NCBI RefSeq assembly: GCF_020329485.1
Contig: NZ_JAGKJI010000002.1
Span: 1 to 64,000 of the forward strand
Length of the DNA stretch: 64,000 nt
DNA from: Bradyrhizobium cenepequi
GTDB lineage: Bacteria > Pseudomonadota > Alphaproteobacteria > Rhizobiales > Xanthobacteraceae
Direction: 5' to 3'
How positions within the stretch are numbered: position 1 is the stretch's first letter; every line of letters starts with the position of its first letter. The notes beneath the pieces were generated by a model. That model searched no databases. It saw only the letters and a program-made list of their open reading frames with translations, and had not been told where the DNA came from. Of the stretch, positions 57,665-64,000 are shown piece by piece. Position numbers and translations under genes: made by a program.

Positions 57665-58645
57665 ATGCCCGATACCGTCCGTTCGCTCACTACCTCCGGT
57701 TTGACGCCGAAGAGGCAAGTCCAATGTTGGACAGATGCACTGACGGATCTATGCGGCCGGTTCGACGTCGACCCGATGGACGCGTCGTCGCTTGAGGCGC
57801 GCGTCAACTATACCACGGTCTCGCGGCTGAAACTCTGTCAGATCGAGGTGAGCCAGCATCGTATCGCGCATCTGAACGTGCGCTCGAAATTGAACGACCA
57901 TCCCTACATCAAGATCCTGTTCCAGACCCACGGCATCTCCTACTTCGAGCAGGACGGCCGCCACTTCGAGCTCGTCCCCGGCGACTGCCTCGCCTATGAC
58001 GTTTCCAGTCCGCACACCATCATCAGCCCGTCGCTAACGCGGCATGAGGTGGTGATCGTGCCGAAGGCGCTGCTGCAGGAGCGCGGCTTCCGTTCGACGC
58101 GGATGCCGGCCTGCAAGCTTTCGGCGCGCAGCGGCACCGGCCGCATCGCCTACGACTTCGTGCATGCAGCCTTTTCCGAGGCGACCCGATTGTCACCCTA
58201 CAATGCGGTCGGCGTTGCCGATTCGCTCATTGATCTTCTTCTGTTACCGCTGCGTGAGGCCGAGACGACGTTCAATCACGGTGGCGCGGAAGCGACCTAT
58301 ATCCGGGCGCAGTCCTTCATCCGCGAACATTTGCGCGATCCGGACCTCTGCATCGACCAGATTTCGGTCGCACTTGGCTGCACCAAACGCTACCTGCACA
58401 TGCTGTTCAGCGAGCGCGGGATGACCGTGAGCGACTACATTTGGCGCGCCCGGCTGCAGCATTGCCGCGAGGAGCTGGAAGCCCAGCCCGGCAAGACGAT
58501 CACGGACGTCGCATTCTCCTGGGGCTTTTCCAGCTCCTCGCATTTCAGCCGCGTATTCCGGAAATATTTCGGCATCGTGCCATCAGCCGTTCACCGGCAG
58601 CAACAGGCCGGCGCCATCGCGGAATTTTCGGCAACCTCGGACTAG
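57665..58645 (+). CDS. AraC-family regulator divergent from xoxF
   Basis: A 326-residue regulator with an AraC-binding-like N-terminal cupin half (about 40-170; LFQTHGISYFEQDGRHFELVPGDCLAYD) and a C-terminal double HTH (about 215-315; ISVALGCTKRYLHMLFSERG and ITDVAFSWGFSSSSHFSRVFRKYFGIVPS). It is transcribed away from xoxF out of a shared 378-bp region, so it is the prime candidate for xoxF control. The two-component regulators MxbDM/MxcQE used by Methylobacterium are not in this window. Confidence 0.93.
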   Translation: MPDTVRSLTTSGLTPKRQVQCWTDALTDLCGRFDVDPMDASSLEARVNYTTVSRLKLCQIEVSQHRIAHLNVRSKLNDHPYIKILFQTHGISYFEQDGRHFELVPGDCLAYDVSSPHTIISPSLTRHEVVIVPKALLQERGFRSTRMPACKLSARSGTGRIAYDFVHAAFSEATRLSPYNAVGVADSLIDLLLLPLREAETTFNHGGAEATYIRAQSFIREHLRDPDLCIDQISVALGCTKRYLHMLFSERGMTVSDYIWRARLQHCREELEAQPGKTITDVAFSWGFSSSSHFSRVFRKYFGIVPSAVHRQQQAGAIAEFSATSD

Positions 58646-58746
58646 ATCGGAAGCGCGCTGTGGGCGGCCGGCGTGCGCGGTAGGTACTATCTGTGCGAGC
58701 TTCTCTGCTGCCCTTGTCGTACAGGCTCTGCCAAGGGAGACGAGAG

Positions 58747-59145
58747 ATGAAGTCGCGTGGTCTGGTTGTCCTGACATTGGTAGCTATAGCGTTTTCGGGG
58801 CCGGCGCTGGCCGCACCGAAGCGCGCCGACCCAATCAAGACGTTCGACACCGACAATGATGGCACGCTCGATCTGGCCGAGGTGAAAAAGGCGGCATCGG
58901 CGCTGTTCGCCAAACTGGACCCGGATCATGACGGCACGCTGGATGCACGAGAAGTGCGCGGCCGGTTGAATGCCAAGGAACTGGCGGCTGCCGATCCTGA
59001 CCGCGACGGAACGTTGACGCTGGATGAATATCTCGCGGTGGTGGAGCAGCGCTTCAATGCGGCCAATCCGGACAAGGATGGGACCCTGGACGCCAAGGAA
59101 CTGCGTTCGCCCGCCGGTCGGGCGCTGTTGCGATTAATGCGATAG
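58747..59145 (+). CDS. lanM: Lanmodulin, EF-hand lanthanide-binding protein
   Basis: A small exported protein of 132 residues that should bind lanthanides in the periplasm. The signal peptide ends near ALAAPK. Four EF-hand loops follow: DTDNDGTLDLAE (34-45), DPDHDGTLDARE (58-69), DPDRDGTLTLDE (83-94) and NPDKDGTLDAKE (107-118). Pro at loop position 2 and a spacing of only 24-25 residues between loop starts are lanmodulin hallmarks. The C-terminus RSPAGRALLRLMR also matches that family. EF1 has Thr instead of Pro, EF3 has Thr at position 9 and EF4 begins with Asn, so sites may differ in affinity. The ATG at 58747 has GGGAGACGAG upstream. Confidence 0.93.
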   Translation: MKSRGLVVLTLVAIAFSGPALAAPKRADPIKTFDTDNDGTLDLAEVKKAASALFAKLDPDHDGTLDAREVRGRLNAKELAAADPDRDGTLTLDEYLAVVEQRFNAANPDKDGTLDAKELRSPAGRALLRLMR

Positions 59146-59154
59146 GACAACCTG

Positions 59155-59197
59155 CTAAAGCGCGATGAGATGAGGATGAATCATCATCGCGCTTTAG
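59155..59197 (+). terminator. Hairpin after lanM
   Basis: CTAAAGCGCGATGA (59155-59168) pairs with TCATCGCGCTTTAG (59184-59197), a perfect 14-bp stem with a 15-nt loop, 9 bp after the lanM stop. It probably ends the lanM transcript. Confidence 0.65.
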
Positions 59198-59207
59198 GTT
59201 GTTGTTT

Positions 59208-59256
59208 GAGCATGATCTTTTCGGAAAACCGCTTCACGCTTTTCCGGATCATGCTC
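59208..59256. repeat. Palindromic intergenic repeat, full copy
   Basis: GAGCATGATC (59208-59217) and GATCATGCTC (59247-59256) with inner CGGAAAA / TTTTCCG arms. This is a complete copy of the element seen as a half at 42902, typical of dispersed palindromes in Bradyrhizobiaceae intergenic DNA as I recall. Confidence 0.65.
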
Positions 59257-59495
59257 TAGCTGGCAGGCCCGTGGGAGCAGGCGCCGGGCCGTAGCTTGGC
59301 GCCGCGCTTATCGGGCGGCACATTGCAGTTGTCGATCCGCTGCTCATCCATCCATTTCTTGCCGAGCCGTTCCTTGCCGGTCAGTGTGGCCGGCATCTGC
59401 GTCTGCCCGGGCAGGGGCCGTTGTTCGGCATCGGCTGGCGACGCAACAACGATCATGATGAATGGAACGAGTGAGACGCGAAATGACGTTCTCAT
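59256..59495 (-). CDS. Small exported hypothetical protein
   Basis: A 79-residue protein with a clear signal peptide (RTSFRVSLVPFIMIVVASPADA), then a short mature region (LTGKERLGKKWMDEQRIDNC, VPPDKRGAKLRPGACSH) with two cysteines. The ATG at 59495 has GAGGT upstream on the minus strand. The frame stays open to 60044 through the opposite-strand gene, but that extension is rejected. Family not recognised. It is convergent with lanM. Confidence 0.7.
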   Translation of the reverse strand: MRTSFRVSLVPFIMIVVASPADAEQRPLPGQTQMPATLTGKERLGKKWMDEQRIDNCNVPPDKRGAKLRPGACSHGPAS

Positions 59496-59652
59496 GCGGG
59501 ACCTCGAAAAGCGCTTGCAACTGACGCGGCGTGAACGGCGGGAGTGAACAGCATCGGGAATCACACCGCCACCCGGAACCTGGGACGCGTGGCTCGGTTC
59601 TTCCGTGATCCCGGCGCGCGGGGGGCGCGCCGATCGAAGAAGGAGACGAGAC

Positions 59653-59979
59653 ATGCGCACAAGAAGCATCATCTTCGCGGGTTGCTCCATCCTGGTATTG
59701 AGCGCCGGCACCGCGCTGGCAGGCCCCTGCGACAAAGGCCAAAGCGCCAACCTGAAGGATGCGGGTTCTGGCCCCGCGTCGACCAGCAGCCAGACCACAA
59801 CGGGCATGGCGAGCGACAAGGAGCATCCGCCGACCAGCACCATGAACCGAACCAGCGATGATGTCGCCACGTCATCGCAGGACACGCAGCGGCAGATGCA
59901 GGGCGAGCCCACGGCGGCGCAGCAAGCCGAAGGCAAGAAGTCCGAAGGCCAAATGGCAAACAAGGACAACGATTGCTGA
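59653..59979 (+). CDS. Small exported hypothetical protein, Ser/Thr/Gln-rich
   Basis: A 108-residue protein with a signal peptide (RTRSIIFAGCSILVLSAGTALAG). The mature part is hydrophilic and low-complexity (SGPASTSSQTTTGMASDKEH), with one Cys near each end (GPCDKG and KDNDC). AGGAGACGAG precedes the ATG at 59653. It is probably disordered. The function is not recognised; location between lanM and pqqA is the only clue. Confidence 0.7.
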   Translation: MRTRSIIFAGCSILVLSAGTALAGPCDKGQSANLKDAGSGPASTSSQTTTGMASDKEHPPTSTMNRTSDDVATSSQDTQRQMQGEPTAAQQAEGKKSEGQMANKDNDC

Positions 59980-60231
59980 ACGCATTGCTCCGAGCAGCGT
60001 CGCGCCTCACGCTGCATCGTGCGATCGGTCGCGGATGCATTCATGCTAGCGTGCCGCCAACCTGACGGGCTTTGCTCAAGAGGGAACTGGTTTGTCCAGG
60101 AGGGAACTATCGGCGCTCAACTACGGCGCAGATGCGTTCGCAAGTCGACCTTGTCCACTTGCGCCACGCGCGCGCTGGCCATAGGTTCGACCCCGGCGTG
60201 AACCTCGCGCCAAGCCATTTGGGAGGATCGA

Positions 60232-60312
60232 ATGAGCTGGAAGACTCCGAAGATCGTCGAAGTGCAGGTCGGCATGGAAATCAACATGTACGCCTGCGCA
60301 TCGCGCAAGTAA
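60232..60312 (+). CDS. pqqA: PQQ precursor peptide PqqA
   Basis: A 26-residue peptide that supplies the Glu and Tyr cross-linked to make pyrroloquinoline quinone. It opens MSWKTPKIVEVQVG and places the conserved Glu at 16 and Tyr at 20 in MEINMY, the same numbering as classical PqqA, ending ACASRK before TAA. GGGAGGATCGA directly precedes the ATG. No pqqB, C, D or E follows: the next gene, 81 bp on, is convergent. It is therefore a solitary pqqA next to quinoprotein genes. Confidence 0.92.
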   Translation: MSWKTPKIVEVQVGMEINMYACASRK

Positions 60313-60393
60313 GCGTCGAGCGCCTGCCCGGCTCGCGCAGCGACATCTGCGCAAGTCGCGGCAGGCGTATTCATTGGGCTCCCTGGGGAACGC

Positions 60394-60702
60394 TCAAACT
60401 TCCTTTGTATCGAAAATGTAGAGGTCGGCGCCGCCATCGGCAAAGTTGGCGAGGTCGGCGCCTGCCGCCTTCCCTTCCGCAGATCCCATGCCTGCCTTCA
60501 GCGCGTCGAGCGAGTCGAAATACAGCGTCGCGGCAAGGTGAATGTTGCTCTCGCCTGCTGGCGTCCTGGGCGGACTCGTGCTGATGTCGTATTTCTTCAG
60601 CCCAGGGATTTTCTTGGCCAGCGGAATGTGCACCGATGCATAGTATTTGTCGAATGCCGCGGCATCTTTCGGCGTCTTGTAAAGTACCAGAACTCGTGCC
60701 AT
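60394..60702 (-). CDS. EthD-family protein
   Basis: A 102-residue ferredoxin-like alpha+beta-barrel protein with the EthD pattern VLYKTPKDAAAFDKYYASVHIPLAKKIPGLKKYD and the later HLAATLYFDSLDALKAGM. EthD-like proteins assist some oxidative systems, and others are small stress or degradation proteins; no catalytic assignment is possible. The ATG at 60702 has AGGGAGAA upstream. The frame to 61194 is rejected because it covers the opposite-strand gene. It is convergent with pqqA. Confidence 0.88.
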   Translation of the reverse strand: MARVLVLYKTPKDAAAFDKYYASVHIPLAKKIPGLKKYDISTSPPRTPAGESNIHLAATLYFDSLDALKAGMGSAEGKAAGADLANFADGGADLYIFDTKEV

Positions 60703-60876
60703 TCGGTTTATTCTCCCTGAAGCGATTGTTCTTCCGCGCGCCCTCCCGGGCTGTTGCATTGCAGCCGAAATGATCCCCGCAATCAAGCGTCCAATCGCAG
60801 CCGCTCGATTGGACGTTGTGGTAGGGGTCTTCTTGTCAGCGGTGCTGACGCTTTCGATTCGCTTTCGGGAATAGGA

Positions 60877-61743
60877 ATGTCTTTTCGCGCAACGATGCTC
60901 CGGGCGGCTGCCGCGTGTTTTCTCACACTGCCTGTCGCGGTTGCGCGCGCCGAGGATATCGACACGGAGCATCTGTTCGGCTTCATGATCGGCACCGACA
61001 TCGGGCATGTCGGTGAGCGTGAATTCCAGACCGAGACCACAGGACGATTCTCTAGAAATGGAGGTCGCTATCATTCGGTGACGCAGGAATTCGAACTGGA
61101 ATTCGTGCCGGCCCGCGACATTCGTGTTGAACTGGGCGGCGCCTTCGTGGCGCATCAGATATCCGGCGTCACCGGTCTCGACGATCGGCGCCAACTGGCC
61201 TGGCAGGGTCTCTCACTGGATGTCCGCTACCGCTTCCTCAACCGCGAGACCGCGCCGTTCGGTATGACCTTTGCGGTGGAAGGCCATACTGATCGTGTCG
61301 ACGAGACCACGGCTGGCCGCATCCGCAATTTCGGGACCGAATTCACGTTGGCTTTCGAACGCGAATGGGTGCCGAATTTCCTCATCGCGGCGCTCAATTT
61401 CACCTATGAGCCCGAATGGACGCGTTTTCTTGGCTCGCGCGTCGCGGAGCAGGAGGCGACGGTGGGCGCGGCCGTTGGCGTGATGGCGCAGATCAGGCCC
61501 GGCGTTTTCCTTGGTGGCGAGGCGCGCTATCTCCGCCACTATGAGGGGGTCGGACTGAACGAGTTCGAGGGACACGCCTTGTTCATCGGTCCAGTCGCCT
61601 ATCTCCAGTTATCCGAGAGTTCGCGGCTAACCGCGACCTGGAGCGTTCAGGCCTGGGGACGTCCGGCCGGATCGGCCGCGGCGCTTGACTTGGTCAATTT
61701 CGAGCGTCATCAGGCGCGGCTTGTATTTGGCATGAATTTCTAG
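60877..61743 (+). CDS. Exported protein, possible outer-membrane beta-barrel
   Basis: A 288-residue protein with a signal peptide (LRAAAACFLTLPVAVARA), followed by alternating short amphipathic strands (RFSRNGGRYHSVTQEFELEF, IRVELGGAFVAHQISG, GPVAYLQLSESSRLTATW) and a final aromatic residue in ARLVFGMNF. This is the pattern of an outer-membrane barrel. I do not recognise a named family. ATGs at 60877 and 60895 are possible starts; GGAATAGGA precedes the first. It could serve uptake of a substrate or metal complex for the quinoproteins (speculative). Confidence 0.75.
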   Translation: MSFRATMLRAAAACFLTLPVAVARAEDIDTEHLFGFMIGTDIGHVGEREFQTETTGRFSRNGGRYHSVTQEFELEFVPARDIRVELGGAFVAHQISGVTGLDDRRQLAWQGLSLDVRYRFLNRETAPFGMTFAVEGHTDRVDETTAGRIRNFGTEFTLAFEREWVPNFLIAALNFTYEPEWTRFLGSRVAEQEATVGAAVGVMAQIRPGVFLGGEARYLRHYEGVGLNEFEGHALFIGPVAYLQLSESSRLTATWSVQAWGRPAGSAAALDLVNFERHQARLVFGMNF

Positions 61744-61849
61744 GAACCTCCGGCGGTGGTTCCGGCTTTCACGGTGAGGCGAAACCTGGCCTCGCCGTCT
61801 ACGTAGCTCGTTGTGCTGTTGCGTCACCGAAGCACCAGGGATTTGAGGC

Positions 61850-62086
61850 ATGAATCCGATCGACCTCATCGTGACCGTCTGTGCCGTGCTGTCGCCCGCT
61901 ACCTGCGAGGAGACCCATCTCGTGTTCTCCTTCAACGGTTCGCTGCAGCAATGTGCGATGGCGGCGCCGCCCTATATTGCGCAATGGGTCGGCGAGCATC
62001 CGAAATGGACCGCTGTCAAATGGCGTTGCGAATATCCGCACAGTCATGATCGAGCTGAAAAGGGCGCGGCCTCTCCCTCCGGTTGA
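61850..62086 (+). CDS. Small hypothetical protein
   Basis: A 78-residue protein with three cysteines (TVCAVL, ATCEE, QQCAMA) in its first half and a fourth in KWRCEYPHS. The N-terminus is mildly hydrophobic but not a clear signal peptide. A weak TTGAGGC precedes the ATG. The composition (HPKWTAVKWRCEYP) looks like a folded protein, not random sequence. Not recognised. It ends 3 bp before the convergent exported-protein gene. Confidence 0.6.
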   Translation: MNPIDLIVTVCAVLSPATCEETHLVFSFNGSLQQCAMAAPPYIAQWVGEHPKWTAVKWRCEYPHSHDRAEKGAASPSG

Positions 62087-62089
62087 GGC

Positions 62090-62443
62090 CTATTTGTTGC
62101 AGTCCTTCAGATCCTTGTCTGAAATCGAGAACACCGCGTCCGCCTTGATCTCGATGTCGCGGACGAAGCACTGCTTGGCGCCGGCATAGCTCACCTTGGC
62201 ATCGTAGCGTCCTGGCTCGACGTCGACGAGGCGCAGCCGTTCGTCGTGGTCGACTTCCTTGTCCTTGTCGTTCAGGGTCTGGTTGGGACCCCACTCGTTC
62301 TTTCCAACCGGCGAAAGCTCGAAGCCTGAGATGGTTGAACTGGTGAGATTCCAAAGTCTGATGCCTTTACCTTTGCTCTGCGCGCACAGTTCACCGGGCA
62401 ATGCAACCAGCAAGACAACGACAGCAATCAACCCGCGTGGCAT
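62090..62443 (-). CDS. Small exported hypothetical protein
   Basis: A 117-residue protein with a signal peptide (PRGLIAVVVLLVALPGELCA, possibly ending at Cys or AQS), then a compact all-beta-looking domain (IRLWNLTSSTISGFELSP, VEPGRYDAKVSYAGAKQCFV, DIEIKADAVFSISDKDL). Two cysteines in the mature part could form a disulfide. GGGAGGTCACG precedes the ATG. It is 36 bp downstream of the ABC ATPase gene on the same strand, so may be cotranscribed with it. Family not recognised. Confidence 0.72.
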   Translation of the reverse strand: MPRGLIAVVVLLVALPGELCAQSKGKGIRLWNLTSSTISGFELSPVGKNEWGPNQTLNDKDKEVDHDERLRLVDVEPGRYDAKVSYAGAKQCFVRDIEIKADAVFSISDKDLKDCNK

Positions 62444-62479
62444 CGTGACCTCCCAAAGTCTCCTGAATAAGAGCAGGTC

Positions 62480-63190
62480 TCATATCTTTGCAAGCCGCCG
62501 CTGCACCAGGTCGGCCTTGATGTGGTTGATCTCGGCGGCGCTCCGTGTCGTGCGCGGTGTCGGGATCGGCACTTCCTGCAGAATCCTGGCCGGCCGCGCT
62601 GAGAGCAGGAACAGCCGGTCGCCAAGATGGACCGCATCGTCGAGGTTGTGCGTGACCAGCAGCGTTATCACCACACGGCTTTCCACGAGCGTTGCGATCT
62701 GCTCGCGCAGGTGCGCGGCGAGCGCGTCGTCGAGTGAAGCCAGCGGCTCGTCGAGAATGAGGAAATCCGGCTCGATTGCGAAAGCCCGCGCGAGCGCCAC
62801 GCGGCGCGCAAGGCCGAGCGAGAGCTCGCCGGGGAAATGGCTGCGATGCTCTGTCAATTCCAGGACGTCGAAGAGTTCCGAGAGCCGTTTCTCGTCAATG
62901 GATGGCGCGGCAAGACGGATGTTGTCTTCCACCGAGCGCCAGGGCAGAAGCCGCGGCTCCTGGAACACCATTCCGAGCCGCGCCGCTGTTGGACGCGAGA
63001 CCTTTCCCTGATAGTCGTGGTCGAGGCCGGCCAGGATCTTCAGCATCGTGCTCTTGCCGCAGCCGGAAGGGCCGACAAACACGCCGACTTCACCGGCTCG
63101 AAGCGAGAACTTGATGTCCGCGAGCACGTGGTGCCGCTCGCCCGCCGCACTCTCGAAATGCTTGCCGGTGATCTCGACCTCAAGCTGCAC
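62480..63190 (-). CDS. ABC transporter ATP-binding protein, nitrate/taurine type
   Basis: A 236-residue ATPase with Walker A GPSGCGKST, Q-loop FQEPRLLPW, signature-region LSLGLARRVALARA (LSLG in place of LSGG) and Walker B FLILDEPLASLDD. The FQEPRLLPW motif is typical of SsuB/TauB/NrtD-type importers. It starts with GTG at 63190 and overlaps the permease by 11 bp. The substrate is unknown; the surrounding quinoprotein genes suggest a link to alcohol or aromatic metabolism. Confidence 0.92.
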   Translation of the reverse strand: MQLEVEITGKHFESAAGERHHVLADIKFSLRAGEVGVFVGPSGCGKSTMLKILAGLDHDYQGKVSRPTAARLGMVFQEPRLLPWRSVEDNIRLAAPSIDEKRLSELFDVLELTEHRSHFPGELSLGLARRVALARAFAIEPDFLILDEPLASLDDALAAHLREQIATLVESRVVITLLVTHNLDDAVHLGDRLFLLSARPARILQEVPIPTPRTTRSAAEINHIKADLVQRRLAKI

Positions 63191-63917
63191 GGGGCCGCCA
63201 CCGGGATGTACGAAGTTCGAAGGGCTGCACCAGCACCGTCTCGATCACGAGCACGACCGCCGCAAAGGTCAGCGAATAGGCGAGCAGGAGCGGAATGTCG
63301 AACAATTGGAAGGCGACGCCGATCTCGAAGCCGACGCCGTTCGGACGTCCGAGATATTCCGCGACCAGCACGATCTTCCAGACCAGCGAGAGCCCGGATC
63401 GCGCAGCGGCCGCGATATAGGGCCCGAGCTGCGGCAGGATCACGTGCCGGAACGCCCTCCCGCGCGGAATCGCGAACACGGTGGCCATCTCGTCCAGCGA
63501 GCGATCCAGCGCCCGCGTGCCCTCGCGCAGCATGACCACGGCGGTTGGCAGCTTGTTGACGGCGATCGCTGCGATCGCGGCGACCTCGGTGAGCCCCGCC
63601 CAGATATAGGCGAGCACGATGACGACAAGCGCCGGCAGATTGAGCAGCAGGATCAGCCAGGGATCGCCGATCCGGTCGGCGAGCTTGACGCGGCCCATCA
63701 GGTAGCCGATGGCGGCGCCCAGCGCCATCGCGAGCGTGAAGGACAGCGCCACCCGCGCCAGCGTGGCGCCGAGATTGATGAAGAGCGCGCCGCTTGCAGC
63801 TTCTCTGAGCATCACCGTCAATACCGCCGGCGGCGCCGGCAGCTTCACGTCGCCGATCAGCAGCGCAGCAATCCACCACGTCACAAGGAACAGGAGAAAG
63901 GAGAGGAGGCGCAGCAC
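63180..63917 (-). CDS. ABC transporter permease, nitrate/taurine type
   Basis: A 245-residue inner-membrane permease with about six helices, including MLRLLSFLLFLVTWWIAAL, and the EAA-type loop in LDEMATVFAIPRGRAFRHVILPQLGPYI. It belongs to the SsuC/TauC branch. The GTG at 63917 has AGGAGAT upstream and lies 3 bp after the solute-binding protein stop, so the genes are one operon. Confidence 0.92.
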   Translation of the reverse strand: MLRLLSFLLFLVTWWIAALLIGDVKLPAPPAVLTVMLREAASGALFINLGATLARVALSFTLAMALGAAIGYLMGRVKLADRIGDPWLILLLNLPALVVIVLAYIWAGLTEVAAIAAIAVNKLPTAVVMLREGTRALDRSLDEMATVFAIPRGRAFRHVILPQLGPYIAAAARSGLSLVWKIVLVAEYLGRPNGVGFEIGVAFQLFDIPLLLAYSLTFAAVVLVIETVLVQPFELRTSRWRPRAA

Positions 63918-63920
63918 GGC

Positions 63921-64000
63921 TCAATCTCCTGGGATCGCGTGATAGAACGTGCCGGGCTCGAGCTCAGTCGCCGATCCCACCAGTCCGCTGCCCCCGATCT
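63921..64000 (-). CDS. C-terminal end of the cognate ABC solute-binding protein (partial)
   Basis: The last 25 codons of an open frame continue off the right edge: IGGSGLVGSATELEPGTF then YHAIPGD and TGA. It directly precedes the permease (3-bp gap) in the position of a solute-binding protein. The assignment rests on position and the plausible tail; the rest lies outside the window. Confidence 0.6.
   Translation of the reverse strand, partial: IGGSGLVGSATELEPGTFYHAIPGD

Noticed and set aside
60313..60393. Possible pqqB or pqqD following pqqA
   Set aside because: Only 81 bp separate pqqA from a convergent EthD-like gene; no second pqq gene fits.

Overview
This is a high-GC chromosomal segment from an alphaproteobacterium, most likely Bradyrhizobium or a close Bradyrhizobiaceae relative. 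The evidence is a minCDE operon with a CtrA-type box in front of it, FixK-type TTGA-N6-TCAA boxes, a polyhydroxybutyrate island, a XoxF - cytochrome c - FlhA - Gfa methanol/formaldehyde cluster with lanmodulin, and palindromic intergenic repeats of a style I associate with that genus. I see no rRNA, tRNA, CRISPR array, phage or intact insertion sequence.

Layout. 0.2-4.6 kb: a large winged-helix/ATPase/TPR regulator and an AraC regulator. 5-16.5 kb: a probable low-oxygen carbon-storage island holding a CBS/BON protein, a universal stress protein divergent from phaB (FixK-like box between them), a PepSY ferric-reductase-like protein with a TonB siderophore receptor, phaC (second FixK-like box), a phosphotransferase/ATPase fusion and a zinc alcohol dehydrogenase (third FixK-like box). 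16.8-25.5 kb: CYTH/CHAD protein, DUF763, AlkB, an AAA+ ATPase with a ClpS-like N-terminus, Tex, and a secreted glycine-rich protein. 25.7-34.6 kb: a two-component system, then a six-gene dipeptide-type ABC operon ending in a double TetR regulator. 35-40 kb: a large MscS channel, then minC-minD-minE plus a fourth small gene. 40.2-45.5 kb: a periplasmic Mo-hydroxylase pair, a chemoreceptor gene broken by two single-base shifts, and a 48-bp remnant of a Mo-hydroxylase 3' end. 45.7-47.2 kb: a universal stress protein and about 1.1 kb of repeat-rich intergenic DNA.

47.2-64 kb is a lanthanide/PQQ-type periplasmic oxidation region. It holds a Tat-exported Rieske protein, a PQQ alcohol dehydrogenase lacking the vicinal disulfide, a second Mo-hydroxylase pair, then xoxF - cytochrome c - S-hydroxymethylglutathione dehydrogenase - gfa. 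Divergent from xoxF is an AraC regulator. Lanmodulin, several small exported proteins, a stand-alone 26-residue pqqA, an EthD-like protein, a possible outer-membrane barrel and a taurine/nitrate-type ABC transporter follow; the transporter runs off the end of the window.

How it fits together (inference): XoxF and the second quinoprotein oxidise alcohols in the periplasm using PQQ and probably a lanthanide, and pass electrons to cytochrome c. Formaldehyde is captured by glutathione through Gfa and FlhA. The Mo-hydroxylases could oxidise larger aldehydes. Lanmodulin would buffer the metal, and pqqA supplies the precursor peptide of the cofactor, whose remaining biosynthesis genes must lie elsewhere.
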